Assembly (NCBI RefSeq): GCF_003362755.1 | Contig: NZ_QKRA01000001.1 | Coordinates: forward strand, 795,639 to 859,638 | Direction: 5' to 3' | Length of the DNA: 64,000 bases | DNA from: Marinomonas piezotolerans | GTDB lineage: Bacteria > Pseudomonadota > Gammaproteobacteria > Pseudomonadales > Marinomonadaceae | Part shown: positions 55,885 to 64,000 of the stretch, one piece after another | How positions within the stretch are numbered: the stretch's first letter is position 1 | Layout of the letters: each line of letters starts with the position of its first letter | The notes under the pieces: model-generated | What the model was told of the DNA's origin: nothing | The model's input: the letters and a program-made list of their open reading frames with translations, nothing else | The model's database searches: none | Made by a program: the position numbers and the translations under genes

Positions 55885-57755
55885 TACTTACGCTCCAACT
55901 CATCCACCAAATCAGAAATTCCTTGTACTGTTCTCACCATCTGATCACTGAATTCACGCGTTTTATCGTTCCAGATTTCCATACGCTCTTTGACTTGCGT
56001 ATTCACTTCACTAGAGTATGACCGCAGCCATTCATTTGTCTGTTGTTCGATAACTGAAACTTGTTCTTTCAGATTATTTCCTAACGATTCAAATGATGAC
56101 TCGATGTTTGCAATAAACTCTGTTTGATGCGCTTTCATCTCGTTAAAGCCTGATTGAGCCAATTGCGCCGTTTCACCAAATCGCTCAGTAGTCGTCACTA
56201 AAGATGTTTCTAAACCTCGCAGTACTTTTGCTTGCTCGATAACATGGGCCGCCAGCGCATCATTTTGGCTAGATATTCCCTTCATAGCATCCGTTACTTC
56301 CACTAAGCGTGTATCAAATAACTCTGTTGCCTTAACAAGATTACCGGATAGCATCGCAATCTGATTAGAACTATTTGACAAGTTTTGACTACTCGTCGCT
56401 GAAGCTTCAGATATACTCTTTAACTCACCAACCACCTCTTTGTGTTGCTCAATCACAGAATCCATATGACTCTGTGTGCGCTCTACAGCATCTTTCATTG
56501 TCTCGATTAGCAAAGCTTGCTTTTCTAACCAGCTATCAAGCTGTGTTTGAAGTTTATCTCGGTGCTCGCTCTCACGTTCTGCTAGTGCGTGTTGTTGAGC
56601 ATTAAGCGTCTCAACAAACTTAGACTCCATAGTCTGCTGACGCTCTTCACTTTGAGAAAGCATTGAACGCATCTGATCATTAAACTGCTGCGACGCTTGT
56701 TCTTGCTGTTTTGCCATTGCTTGGTGATTATTGGAGGTTTGGTCTACTACCGTCTTCATCTGATCGCTAAGGGTAGTCACAGCTTGACGCATTTCTTCAG
56801 TTGATTTCTGCATCAATTCGCCTTGACCTCGTCCTGCGGCTTGCATGCTTTCGGTAAAATTACCGATCAACTGCTCTATAACACCACTTGTCTGCTGGCT
56901 AGTATTGCTTACGAGAGACTGCATAGCAGGCGCCATCACATTGTTAAGAGCATTTGTGAAAGCTTCTTGCATGCTATCGCTCACGCCAGAAATGGTTTCT
57001 TGCAGGCGATCACCAATACGTTCATGCAGTTCCTGAAGTGCTTCACTGCTTTCGCCAGTGTATTTCGAGATATCGACTAGGGATTTTTCTGCAGGTAAAC
57101 GCGGGAATAAGAAGTCAATTCGTTGCTGGACTAACACGATTTTCTTGATAATTCGCCGCTCTGTATTTTTTTCAATAACATTGAGAATAAGACTTAATGC
57201 CACACCCCAAACAGATGTCACGAATGCCAACGCCGCACCATTGATCATGCTGGCAATACCGTCTTTTAAAGCATCAATTTCATTGCTTTCAATATGAAGA
57301 CCTTTAAGACCCATCGTGAGACCAAGAAACGTACCTAATACACCGATAGCAGTTAAGAAAGATGGTGTTGCTGCTAGTAGACGACTAGAGGTGATACCTG
57401 ATGCAAGAGTACGCGGATTGAAGAAATGCTCGGCGTCGAGAGTATTGAAAACCCCTTTCTCACGATGATCAAGCACCAAACTTTCGTCAAACTCATGCCA
57501 AAGGCTTTGAATCACAGGATTCTCAGAGTTCTTGGCTTTAACTCGGATATCGCCAATGTTCTCATACAAAGAATCTGTGGTTTGCCCTTCCAAGATTGCT
57601 TTAATTTGCAGGATATTATTCTTCGCACGACCGTTAAGCGCCGAAACTCGATAAATAGCGAAAAAGAAAATCATCCCCATTGCAATTATGAATGAACGAC
57701 CAAGCCAAGAAAATGGCCAAAGAAGCTCGATGTTTGACCAAATCAGATCGATCAT
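55884..57755 (-). CDS. zorA: Zorya ZorA, MotA/ExbB-like motor subunit with long cytoplasmic tail
   Basis: 623 residues. Membrane segments near 10-35, 130-150 (AIGVLGTFLGLTMGL) and 170-195 (GAALAFVTSVWGVALSLILN) form the MotA-type proton channel core. Residues from about 215 to 615 are a continuous glutamine/serine-rich coiled coil, the long intracellular tail typical of type I ZorA. It is the first gene of zorABCD, and a short 77-base gap separates it from the 106-aa gene upstream. Confidence 0.93.
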   Translation of the reverse strand: MIDLIWSNIELLWPFSWLGRSFIIAMGMIFFFAIYRVSALNGRAKNNILQIKAILEGQTTDSLYENIGDIRVKAKNSENPVIQSLWHEFDESLVLDHREKGVFNTLDAEHFFNPRTLASGITSSRLLAATPSFLTAIGVLGTFLGLTMGLKGLHIESNEIDALKDGIASMINGAALAFVTSVWGVALSLILNVIEKNTERRIIKKIVLVQQRIDFLFPRLPAEKSLVDISKYTGESSEALQELHERIGDRLQETISGVSDSMQEAFTNALNNVMAPAMQSLVSNTSQQTSGVIEQLIGNFTESMQAAGRGQGELMQKSTEEMRQAVTTLSDQMKTVVDQTSNNHQAMAKQQEQASQQFNDQMRSMLSQSEERQQTMESKFVETLNAQQHALAERESEHRDKLQTQLDSWLEKQALLIETMKDAVERTQSHMDSVIEQHKEVVGELKSISEASATSSQNLSNSSNQIAMLSGNLVKATELFDTRLVEVTDAMKGISSQNDALAAHVIEQAKVLRGLETSLVTTTERFGETAQLAQSGFNEMKAHQTEFIANIESSFESLGNNLKEQVSVIEQQTNEWLRSYSSEVNTQVKERMEIWNDKTREFSDQMVRTVQGISDLVDELERK

Positions 57756-57832
57756 TGTTTACTCCTGTTAACTAAAATATGAGCCTTTTCGACGATTTTT
57801 GGCTTAAATTTGATTGTAAATTAACTGCACAA

Positions 57833-58153
57833 TTAGCGTTTTTTTCCTGTTCCATTTGTACCGCCGCCTGATACTGAGCTACATAGCTCTTGATTGTAGT
57901 CCTTAAGCCCTTGGTACATAGGTGAGAATTGCTTCTTTTGTAACTTTTTCCCGTTAAGGGAGGTAATCATGTTAAGTAGTTTATTTAGCTTTTTCTTTGA
58001 AGCCGAACCCAATTTCGGTCCCTTAACTAAAAGATCTTCAATATTGCTAGTTATTCCAGAGTTTCGCATCAACACTAGCTCTGCCCTAGTTAGTTGCTTG
58101 CCGTTTAAGTATTGATCCAATAAATTAAATACAATCTCATTGTCACTCTTCAT
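57833..58153 (-). CDS. Hypothetical protein, 106 aa, upstream of zorA
   Basis: A small basic helical protein with a Gly/Thr-rich tail; no recognised domain. It lies between the nuclease gene (36 bases) and zorA (77 bases) on the same strand. It could therefore be read with the Zorya operon as an accessory or regulator. This is inference from position only. Confidence 0.5.
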   Translation of the reverse strand: MKSDNEIVFNLLDQYLNGKQLTRAELVLMRNSGITSNIEDLLVKGPKLGSASKKKLNKLLNMITSLNGKKLQKKQFSPMYQGLKDYNQELCSSVSGGGTNGTGKKR

Positions 58154-58188
58154 AGGCTAATTAAGCCCCGCTCGTTAGATTTCTATAT

Positions 58189-59253
58189 TTAAAGCTTCCA
58201 AACCTCTTTCAACCGCTTAACGGTGTAATCCCATTTAGAAGCTCTTGGCCTTGCGACGGAGTTTTGGTTACCAAACAAGCCGACTTCATTCACGGCGTCG
58301 GTTTCAGCGACGGACTTAATCCATCGAACCGCTACGAAGTATTCGGCATCATCTTCACCAACGACTTTAGCGAAGTTGTATGAGCCTTTTAGATTCATAC
58401 CCTCGTTGATGTATTCGTCGGCTACGACGGCATGATGAGTCACTTCTGCAACGCCTACATAGCCGGTTTTCGGTATATTGACCCAGACTCTATCACCAGG
58501 TTTTAGCATGAATAAGGTTTTGCTGTACCAATGCCCACCACCTGCTGAAATGAAGCCGTGTTGAAGCGCATCTTCCCAGTTTCGGCCATTACTGTAGGCG
58601 CCAAAACTTGAGTAAAACTCTCCGTTCCAATCGCCTTTTTGCTTGGTATTGATGGCATGCTCTTCAGTTTCAACAGGGTCTATCATCCAAGCTCGGCTGA
58701 GGTATTGATTACCGCCATCTTGGAAAACGGTAAAAAATACGGCATTGACGGCAATCCCAGCTTTGTCATTTAGATAGTTAATGATCCGCTCTGTACTGGC
58801 ATCTAACTCGGCAGCGACAATAACCATCTGATGTGAGCTATTGATGTCTTCTTCGAGGAGCTTTACGCCAAATTTTTCTTGGAATGCTGTATCGATACTG
58901 GTTAAAGCATGACCATGCTTTTTAGCGAAGTCTTGGTAAATTTCGGAAACCTGTTCTGAAGGCAAGGTTTCCACCCAAGAGGCATAGTCAATCGTTTGAG
59001 CGACAACATCTCTAGGTGTTTTATGCTTCTTTAGCTCAATGATAATGATTGAGCCTGTAGCGTCGATTGCTAGCAAATCGATGTACTTGCCAAACTCGGT
59101 ATACACCTGTCGACCAATCAACAGCCAGTTTTCGTTAAGAATCGACACGTCTTGAACAATTTGTTGCTCAAGTAGTAATTCTGTCTCTAATCTCACAGGT
59201 TTAAGCGGCTCTGGTTTCGAACCAATTCGCCAAATTCCATGTTGTACAGCCAT
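58189..59253 (-). CDS. PD-(D/E)XK nuclease-like protein (DUF91/NucS-related)
   Basis: 354 residues. GKYIDLLAIDATGSIIIIEL then KKHKTPRDVVAQ gives the D-x(n)-ExK active site of RecB-like nucleases, and DVSILNENWLLIGRQV matches the N-terminal part of DUF91 proteins. The C-terminal third is a separate beta-rich domain (PGDRVWVNIPKTGYVGVAEV) that might read modified bases or termini. It sits in the defence island just upstream of Zorya. Confidence 0.75.
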   Translation of the reverse strand: MAVQHGIWRIGSKPEPLKPVRLETELLLEQQIVQDVSILNENWLLIGRQVYTEFGKYIDLLAIDATGSIIIIELKKHKTPRDVVAQTIDYASWVETLPSEQVSEIYQDFAKKHGHALTSIDTAFQEKFGVKLLEEDINSSHQMVIVAAELDASTERIINYLNDKAGIAVNAVFFTVFQDGGNQYLSRAWMIDPVETEEHAINTKQKGDWNGEFYSSFGAYSNGRNWEDALQHGFISAGGGHWYSKTLFMLKPGDRVWVNIPKTGYVGVAEVTHHAVVADEYINEGMNLKGSYNFAKVVGEDDAEYFVAVRWIKSVAETDAVNEVGLFGNQNSVARPRASKWDYTVKRLKEVWKL

Positions 59254-59301
59254 AAATAAGCCCTTTTCAAGCCTAACACTTTATAAATTAAGCGACTGAG
59301 T

Positions 59302-59700
59302 TTAGAAAACGCCTCTTAAGATTAGAATTATTAAAGTATAAATAAACCCTAGGATTAAAAATGCAGGTATCGATGCGATTGCCCATTTGACCATAAAAAA
59401 GACCATTGACATAAATGGCATCCTTACATCGGTCACCACCACTTCACGCACTTCAATAGTAGTTCTCTCAACAATCGTTTTTTTAATTTCGTCCGCACTA
59501 GGAATTTCCTTCAATTCACTATCATCAGCGCTCCCTTGCTCAACTGATGCGAGTTCAGGATCCAAAAGAAACTCTATTAGCTTATCTTCTTTAAAGAAGA
59601 ACCGAATTTGCCTACCATTGCTTAGAACCGAAAATCCTCTTTCTGCCTCTTTAACTTCTAAATTAGATTTATCCGCTAACTCTTGAATACGTTCCTTCAT
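59302..59700 (-). CDS. Small membrane-anchored protein, 132 aa
   Basis: A soluble N-terminal half with charged helices, then one or two C-terminal membrane segments (about 100-130). The family is not recognised. It stands between the nuclease-like gene and a lipoprotein gene on the same strand. Confidence 0.6.
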   Translation of the reverse strand: MKERIQELADKSNLEVKEAERGFSVLSNGRQIRFFFKEDKLIEFLLDPELASVEQGSADDSELKEIPSADEIKKTIVERTTIEVREVVVTDVRMPFMSMVFFMVKWAIASIPAFLILGFIYTLIILILRGVF

Positions 59701-59754
59701 TTACAACTTTCCTTAATTAATACAATTAAACATTCTTAACTTGCTTGTTAATAT

Positions 59755-60210
59755 TTAATCAACGGTATTCAGCTCGTACCGCCCAGATACAATACTCTGC
59801 TTCACTGCATCTATTTCTGGCTGGTTGCCCACTAGGTAAGACGCATCGTGAAAACCTACTAGATAAGCCCTAAAAAAATAGTTATGGCCTGCTTCGAATT
59901 CAACAGGCTCAAACTTAGGCAAGATCCCACCCGCCAGCTTATATTCGCTCTTCCCAGGAAGAACTTCAAAATAAGCGTATTCACCTGTATTGATTGGGAC
60001 AGTAGGATAACCCTTGATCTCGAAATCAACATCCAAAAATGAACCAATAACTCCGGTCTTGGCCTGATAGACATACACTCCAGCCCTACCTTCCGTAGGC
60101 TCACTAATGCCAGATGTACTATCAAAGTTTTCCGGCAGGTATTTAACGGTAGAGCACCCCGTAATAGAGACTGCTAAAACACCGAGAATAAGAAATTTAT
60201 AACGATCCAT
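59755..60210 (-). CDS. Lipoprotein of the DUF2846 type
   Basis: 151 residues with lipobox SITGC (Cys19). The mature part (RAGVYVYQAKTGVIGSFLDV, YAYFEVLPGKSEYKLAGG) matches DUF2846, small beta-rich envelope lipoproteins of unknown function. No link to the defence genes is visible. Confidence 0.78.
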   Translation of the reverse strand: MDRYKFLILGVLAVSITGCSTVKYLPENFDSTSGISEPTEGRAGVYVYQAKTGVIGSFLDVDFEIKGYPTVPINTGEYAYFEVLPGKSEYKLAGGILPKFEPVEFEAGHNYFFRAYLVGFHDASYLVGNQPEIDAVKQSIVSGRYELNTVD

Positions 60211-60281
60211 GTCTACTCCATCTGAGCCAGATCAATTTATATTGCTACACAATCCAATCTTTATAGATTTCTGTAGCGATT

Positions 60282-60392
60282 TTAGAAAAGCACATTGGGC
60301 TGAAAGTGGGTCACACCACTTAACCCCAGTGAAACAGTGATAACAGCCGCCTTGGCCCAACGCGAGATTTTGGTTACTAAACTATCTTTCAT
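60282..60392 (-). CDS. Possible 36-aa single-span membrane peptide
   Basis: The ATG at 60,392 follows an excellent Shine-Dalgarno (GGAGGAG about eight bases upstream). The peptide has a basic start and one hydrophobic stretch (AAVITVSLGLSGV). The same frame stays open upstream, so it could be the tail of a longer 107-codon ORF, but the upstream part is compositionally poor and overlaps a terminator. Confidence 0.4.
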   Translation of the reverse strand: MKDSLVTKISRWAKAAVITVSLGLSGVTHFQPNVLF

Positions 60393-60573
60393 AGGCTTTC
60401 TCCTCCGTTCCGGTGTTTTCAGGGCAGTCGTTCCCTTGTGGGTCTCAATCAAAGTTTCAGGAAGACTTGAACTTCCAAATAGACAAGCTTCTACAGTCAC
60501 GTTTTCATTGCTGTACGCTAGGCAGACACTGCTATCACCTTCATGCCAATGCACTCTTCTCAACATTCTCATT

Positions 60574-60599
60574 AAAAACCTCACGTACGAAACGTGAGG
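60574..60599 (-). terminator. Rho-independent terminator of the zinc-ribbon gene
   Basis: On the minus strand CCTCACG (60,599-60,593) pairs with CGTGAGG (60,585-60,579), followed by five T. It lies ten bases after the zinc-ribbon stop codon. Confidence 0.8.
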
Positions 60600-60608
60600 C
60601 TGCACCTT

Positions 60609-60743
60609 TTACGGTTTATAATCGGTGTTATGGCATCTCGGACACGGTGGTAAACGATCACTCGTATCATCCAATCTCACTGTTTCACCGCAAATGGTGC
60701 ACGTATAAGTGCCTTTACCTGGTTTTTCGCCGGTCGTAGACAT
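60609..60743 (-). CDS. Small zinc-ribbon protein, 44 aa
   Basis: The ORF starts at the ATG 60,743 after AAGGAGAGAG. It carries two CxxC knuckles, CTICGE and CPRCHN, in an otherwise short rubredoxin-like or zinc-ribbon fold. Length and motif resemble the zinc-ribbon tail of DUF1451-type proteins. It is followed directly by a terminator, which supports a real transcript. Confidence 0.75.
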   Translation of the reverse strand: MSTTGEKPGKGTYTCTICGETVRLDDTSDRLPPCPRCHNTDYKP

Positions 60744-60817
60744 AACTCTCTCCTTTTAGATCTATCCCCGTTAGCGATACAGCACTCGATATTGGGAGTA
60801 TCGAGATATCAAAGCCA

Positions 60818-61708
60818 TTACTCTATCTCCCAGCGCCACTTTTCGCGCATATCTGGTTCTGAATAGAGATAATCCGTTTTCAAGCCAAGGGTTGCAGCGA
60901 TTAATTTCGTTAAAAAAGCACAAAGTTCAAATGAGTAGTTTTCTTGAGGCAAAGCAAATCCGATTGGCTGTTTAGCGAAAGTCGCCTCATGAGCTAGTTC
61001 ATTTCGCTGTACACTTAATACACTCTTTTTATCCTCGATAACCGCCCAAGAAGGAATCTGAATACCGTATAGACTTGCTAATTCGACAGGGCGCTCAGGA
61101 TGCAGGATGGACTTGGAGTTATTAGGGTTTAACTTAAAATTCAATCTAAATAGTCCATCCAATACCTTATAGTATGCATCAAACCTTTCCCATTCATGAT
61201 CCATTGAGTAAGCGATCAGAAACCAATGAATACACGCTCGCATCTGTGACCTTTGTTCGACATTTGCGTTGATAAAATATTGGTTGATCACTTCCATCCC
61301 TTTCTCTCGATCACTCCGATACAATAGCAGTCCATTAATTGAACTAGGCTCATAAGGGGTTCTACCAAAAGCACCTTGACCTTCTGGACACAAGTAAAGT
61401 CCTTGAAGAAAGCCATATCCTAAGATTAAAAATGCATTATGTTCGTCATCATATGTTGAACAAATCTCATGGGTAGGAGGAAGAAATAGAAGCTGGCCAC
61501 TTACCATTGGTTCAGGCGAACTAAATTGCTTCTTCTCTTTTGGTAAATGATGAAGTTGTTTCTGCGGGGCATATATAAAACCTCCACTAACCGGATAAGA
61601 GCTACGAAAAATGTCCATTTTTTCATCAAACCCCTCCAATATTTTAACTGAGAAGCCTTCACATTCGAATTCAATTTTATCTTTCAAAAATCCAAATTTC
61701 ATGTCCAT
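60818..61708 (-). CDS. Unknown 296-aa protein overlapping hsdS
   Basis: It begins ten bases inside the 3' end of hsdS, so it is translated with the type I system. I find no nuclease, helicase or methylase motif. There is a possible apical HEPN-like RNELAHEA motif at about residue 235 (RxxxxH pattern RNELAH), which occurs in HEPN ribonucleases, although a full HEPN assignment is not secure. It could be a toxin-like accessory of the restriction system. Confidence 0.6.
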   Translation of the reverse strand: MDMKFGFLKDKIEFECEGFSVKILEGFDEKMDIFRSSYPVSGGFIYAPQKQLHHLPKEKKQFSSPEPMVSGQLLFLPPTHEICSTYDDEHNAFLILGYGFLQGLYLCPEGQGAFGRTPYEPSSINGLLLYRSDREKGMEVINQYFINANVEQRSQMRACIHWFLIAYSMDHEWERFDAYYKVLDGLFRLNFKLNPNNSKSILHPERPVELASLYGIQIPSWAVIEDKKSVLSVQRNELAHEATFAKQPIGFALPQENYSFELCAFLTKLIAATLGLKTDYLYSEPDMREKWRWEIE

Positions 61709-62883
61709 TTTCCTGATAAAAGCTCCCCAGAAAATGCTTTTTGACTTAACGCTCCAAAAGCTGAATCACTTATTTTTCTTGATGCCTTGTTGGATAAATA
61801 CCCTTGGTATTGTTTTCTTAAAATAGCCGAGAACTTCTCTTGCAAATCGATGGGTGGCAACTTGAAACGATAACTAGTCAACTCATTCCGGTTTAACTTC
61901 GGAATGCTCGCACGATCAGGAAGTGTTTCGGTATATTTTGTAAAATCGTCAGATAATAAAAGTTGCCAAAGGAACTCGCGTGTTAAAAGACCATCCTTTG
62001 GTCTAACTGGATACATATCAGCAGAACAAAGCCCAACAAAATTTGGTAATGCTACTTTTCTAAGATATGGACGTATTTTTGAGTAAAGAACATAGGTTTG
62101 ATCAAACAAGAACTTCTTGCTTATTAAATTTTCCTCTCTTGCAGTGAGCGCTGGGAGCAACTTACCGGTATTTTTTTCAATTCTATCAGGACCGATATGC
62201 AGTAAATCTAGATACTCAGATTCTCTTGGATCAACCATTTTTGCATCTATAAAAGCAACTTCATCAAATCTAACCTCTTCCCATCCACTTTTATTTACTT
62301 TCGAGCCAAACATATCCAAGAAAACGGAGCGTAGGAATTCGTCGGCGAGGTCGATGGCTTGTTGGCGTTTGCGGCGGATGGTGTCGGCTTTGTCGAGGAT
62401 GGCAGCGATGCGTTTTTGTTCTTCCAGTGGAGGAAGTGGGATTTCGGTCTCATTAGCACGACTAATCGTATAAGTCCCTACAGTTGCGCCGCTTGAATTC
62501 TGGATGAATCTCTGCACATCGGGACTTTTTAAAGCATATTGAACATAAGAAGTATCCACTTCTTGTTTTTTACTTAAGCGAATAACGCTTGCGTCTTTGA
62601 AGTAAAACTTATCACTCTTTTTTACTGCATAAGTCTGCCCGAGAGTACCTACAGCAGTAACAAGAATGTCCCCCTCTTGAGGTACACCGTATTTTTCACT
62701 AAATTCCGAATACATTTCCTCAGAGATAAACAGGTCATTATCTACAAAGCCTTGCTTTGATAATGTTACCACCTCTCTTGCTCGATAAAATGGAACACCA
62801 CTTTTGGTCCAATCTTTTTGGAGCACTCTTTTACTCGAAGTAATATCAAAGATATCTCCCAACTTTACCATCGGCCATTTCAT
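61699..62883 (-). CDS. hsdS: Type I restriction-modification specificity subunit
   Basis: 394 residues with two target-recognition domains. Each is followed by a conserved helical spacer: [20 protein letters not shown] in the middle and [20 protein letters not shown] at the end. It selects the bipartite target for HsdM and HsdR. The start overlaps the hsdM stop by four bases. The central repeat DNA (62,320-62,440) is markedly richer in GC than the TRD-coding parts, typical of TRD exchange. Confidence 0.92.
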   Translation of the reverse strand: MKWPMVKLGDIFDITSSKRVLQKDWTKSGVPFYRAREVVTLSKQGFVDNDLFISEEMYSEFSEKYGVPQEGDILVTAVGTLGQTYAVKKSDKFYFKDASVIRLSKKQEVDTSYVQYALKSPDVQRFIQNSSGATVGTYTISRANETEIPLPPLEEQKRIAAILDKADTIRRKRQQAIDLADEFLRSVFLDMFGSKVNKSGWEEVRFDEVAFIDAKMVDPRESEYLDLLHIGPDRIEKNTGKLLPALTAREENLISKKFLFDQTYVLYSKIRPYLRKVALPNFVGLCSADMYPVRPKDGLLTREFLWQLLLSDDFTKYTETLPDRASIPKLNRNELTSYRFKLPPIDLQEKFSAILRKQYQGYLSNKASRKISDSAFGALSQKAFSGELLSGKWT

Positions 62884-63872
62884 AGCATCCCCTCCAGTTC
62901 CTTTAGGTCTGCCATGATTTCATTTTCTAGGGCCATGAGTTTGCCAAGGATGATTTTCGGGTCTTCGTATTGCTCTTCTTCATAGACCACTTCTTTATAG
63001 CGATTGATGGAGAGATCGTATTTATTGCTGGCGATGTCGGCGGAATCCACGACGAAAGCTTTTTGGGTCTTATCACCAAATTGCTCTAAGATTTGCTCTG
63101 CGGGTGCGTTGTCGAGTACCAACTGGCGGTAGGCTTTCCATTTGGCGATGGCGTCTGGCAAATCGTTAGTGCCTTCGCCTTTTAGTGGCGTGCGTTTGTC
63201 GTCTAGAGATAGGCCGTCGGCTTGTAGGTCATAGAACCAGACTCGATCCGTTGTGCCGCCTTTGGTAAATAGCAGAATTGCGGTGCTGACACCGGCGTAA
63301 GGTTTAAACACACCGCTGGGCAAGCTGATAATGCCTTCCAGTTGGTTGTTGTCGACCAGCTCTTTACGTAGCTGTTGGTGGGCTTTGGAAGAGCCGAATA
63401 ATACGCCATCTGGCACAATCACAGCAGCACGGCCACCGAGTTTGAGGGAGCGTAAAATATGCGCCACAAACAACAGCTCAGTCTTTTTGGTTTTGACCAT
63501 GCTGAGCAGTTCAGGGTTGGTGTTACTTTCGTCTAGGCTACCTTTGAAAGGCGGGTTCGCTAGGATCACATCAAAGAAGTTTTCTTCCTGCTTGGGGAAG
63601 TTCTCACGGATGGATTTATTCAGTGTGTCTTGGTAGACGATATTGGAACCATTGACCCCGTGCAGCATCATGTTCATGCTCGATACACGTAGCATGGTGG
63701 TATCAAAGTCCAAGCCCCAGAACATATCGTCGTTCACGTGTTCGCGGTATGGCTCTAGCAAATCCCCAGGGTAATGCTGGTTGCCCTCTTCATCTTGCCA
63801 AATCGCTTCGGGGCTAGAGTGCTTGCGATTGAGGTATTCCATGGTACGCGCCAAGAAACCTGCGGTACCCAT
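62880..63872 (-). pseudogene. hsdM: Type I DNA methyltransferase, 5'-truncated
   Basis: 330 residues beginning [17 protein letters not shown], exactly at the SAM-binding motif I (normally DPxxGTxGF), so the whole N-terminal domain of about 150-200 residues is missing. The remaining catalytic domain is intact, with NPPF in [12 protein letters not shown]. In the genomic context the preceding codons belong to a different 26-codon ORF. Without the N-terminal domain it probably cannot methylate, so the linked restriction subunit would be hazardous if active. An assembly error is the alternative. Confidence 0.8.
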
Positions 63873-63953
63873 TCACCCGTAACATTCGTCACTGGTGACA
63901 AGGGCTGTAGGCCATGATTTCTCTGCATTGTAGGCGGCTTCCAAATTGTCCAT
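63873..63953 (-). CDS. 26-codon ORF fused upstream of the truncated hsdM
   Basis: Begins at the ATG 63,953 (DNLEAAYNAEKSWPTALVTS, ending in a TGA adjacent to the hsdM ATG). It looks like the start of another gene joined to the hsdM deletion point. I do not recognise it. Confidence 0.35.
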   Translation of the reverse strand: MDNLEAAYNAEKSWPTALVTSDECYG

Positions 63954-63970
63954 AGGTTACCATTCTAGAT

Positions 63971-63996
63971 GGTGACATTTTTATATTTTTGTCACC
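63971..63996. promoter_or_regulatory. 26-bp palindromic operator-like element
   Basis: GGTGACA (63,971-63,977) and TGTCACC (63,990-63,996) flank a 12-base AT-rich spacer containing TTATAT. A second partial palindrome (GTTACCAT...ATGGTGAC) overlaps at about 63,955-63,976. Position just before the hybrid ORF/hsdM suggests a repressor-controlled promoter. Confidence 0.6.
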
Positions 63997-64000
63997 ACGC

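Noticed and set aside
60282..60605. Single 107-codon ORF covering the small membrane peptide
   Set aside because: Its 5' half overlaps a terminator and is compositionally poor. The internal ATG has a much better ribosome-binding site.

Overview
The window looks like chromosomal DNA of a marine gammaproteobacterium of the Oceanospirillales (Marinomonas-like). This is an inference from gene content and protein style: fused TAXI-type TRAP permease, ynjBCD, several chemoreceptors and hybrid kinases, and an SRP RNA gene next to a Tn7-like insertion. No database search was possible.

Layout. 1-10.0 kb is a signalling block on the minus strand: the start of an inositol-monophosphatase family gene, a soluble PAS-PAS chemoreceptor, a CHASE3 hybrid kinase, a diguanylate-cyclase response regulator and a very large hybrid kinase with REC and Hpt domains. 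10.2-10.7 kb holds a LuxR-type remnant and the 4.5S SRP RNA gene (ffs). Directly downstream, 10,706-16,140 is a 5.4-kb non-autonomous Tn7-like element. It has 21-23-bp end repeats in inverted orientation and a CCCCC target duplication. It carries a lipoprotein/S8 peptidase reading frame split by one amber codon, a KAP-type P-loop NTPase and IS scars, but no transposase genes. 16.3-31.6 kb is mostly ordinary chromosome: a double 6-pyruvoyl-tetrahydropterin-synthase-like gene with hisI, a chemoreceptor, a class II amidotransferase, a 2OG oxygenase with a UvrD-like helicase, an aspartoacylase-like gene, the ynjBCD importer, small lipoproteins, a dienelactone hydrolase and a STAS protein.

31.9-34.1 kb is a scar: an initiator-tRNA 3' remnant, an IS3 orfA fragment, a decayed copy of an integrase module and a truncated rsgA. 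34.1-40.3 kb is a TAXI TRAP transporter followed by a three-gene sensory operon (periplasmic binding protein, TctE-like kinase, TctD-like regulator). 40.4-49.9 kb is accessory DNA: IS5 and radical-SAM remnants, a pair of membrane proteins, a methyltransferase (with one nonsense codon) and HNH operon, a DUF2384-type antitoxin, and an intact integrase module (tyrosine recombinase, excisionase-like protein, divergent HTH regulator).

50.1-64.0 kb is a defence island on the minus strand: a complete Zorya type I system (zorA-zorB-zorC-zorD), preceded by a PD-(D/E)XK-like nuclease and a small protein, then small envelope proteins. It ends in a type I restriction-modification cluster whose hsdM has lost its 5' part. 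The most novel-looking material is the cargo and end structure of the Tn7-like element at ffs. The Zorya flank and the unknown gene overlapping hsdS come next.
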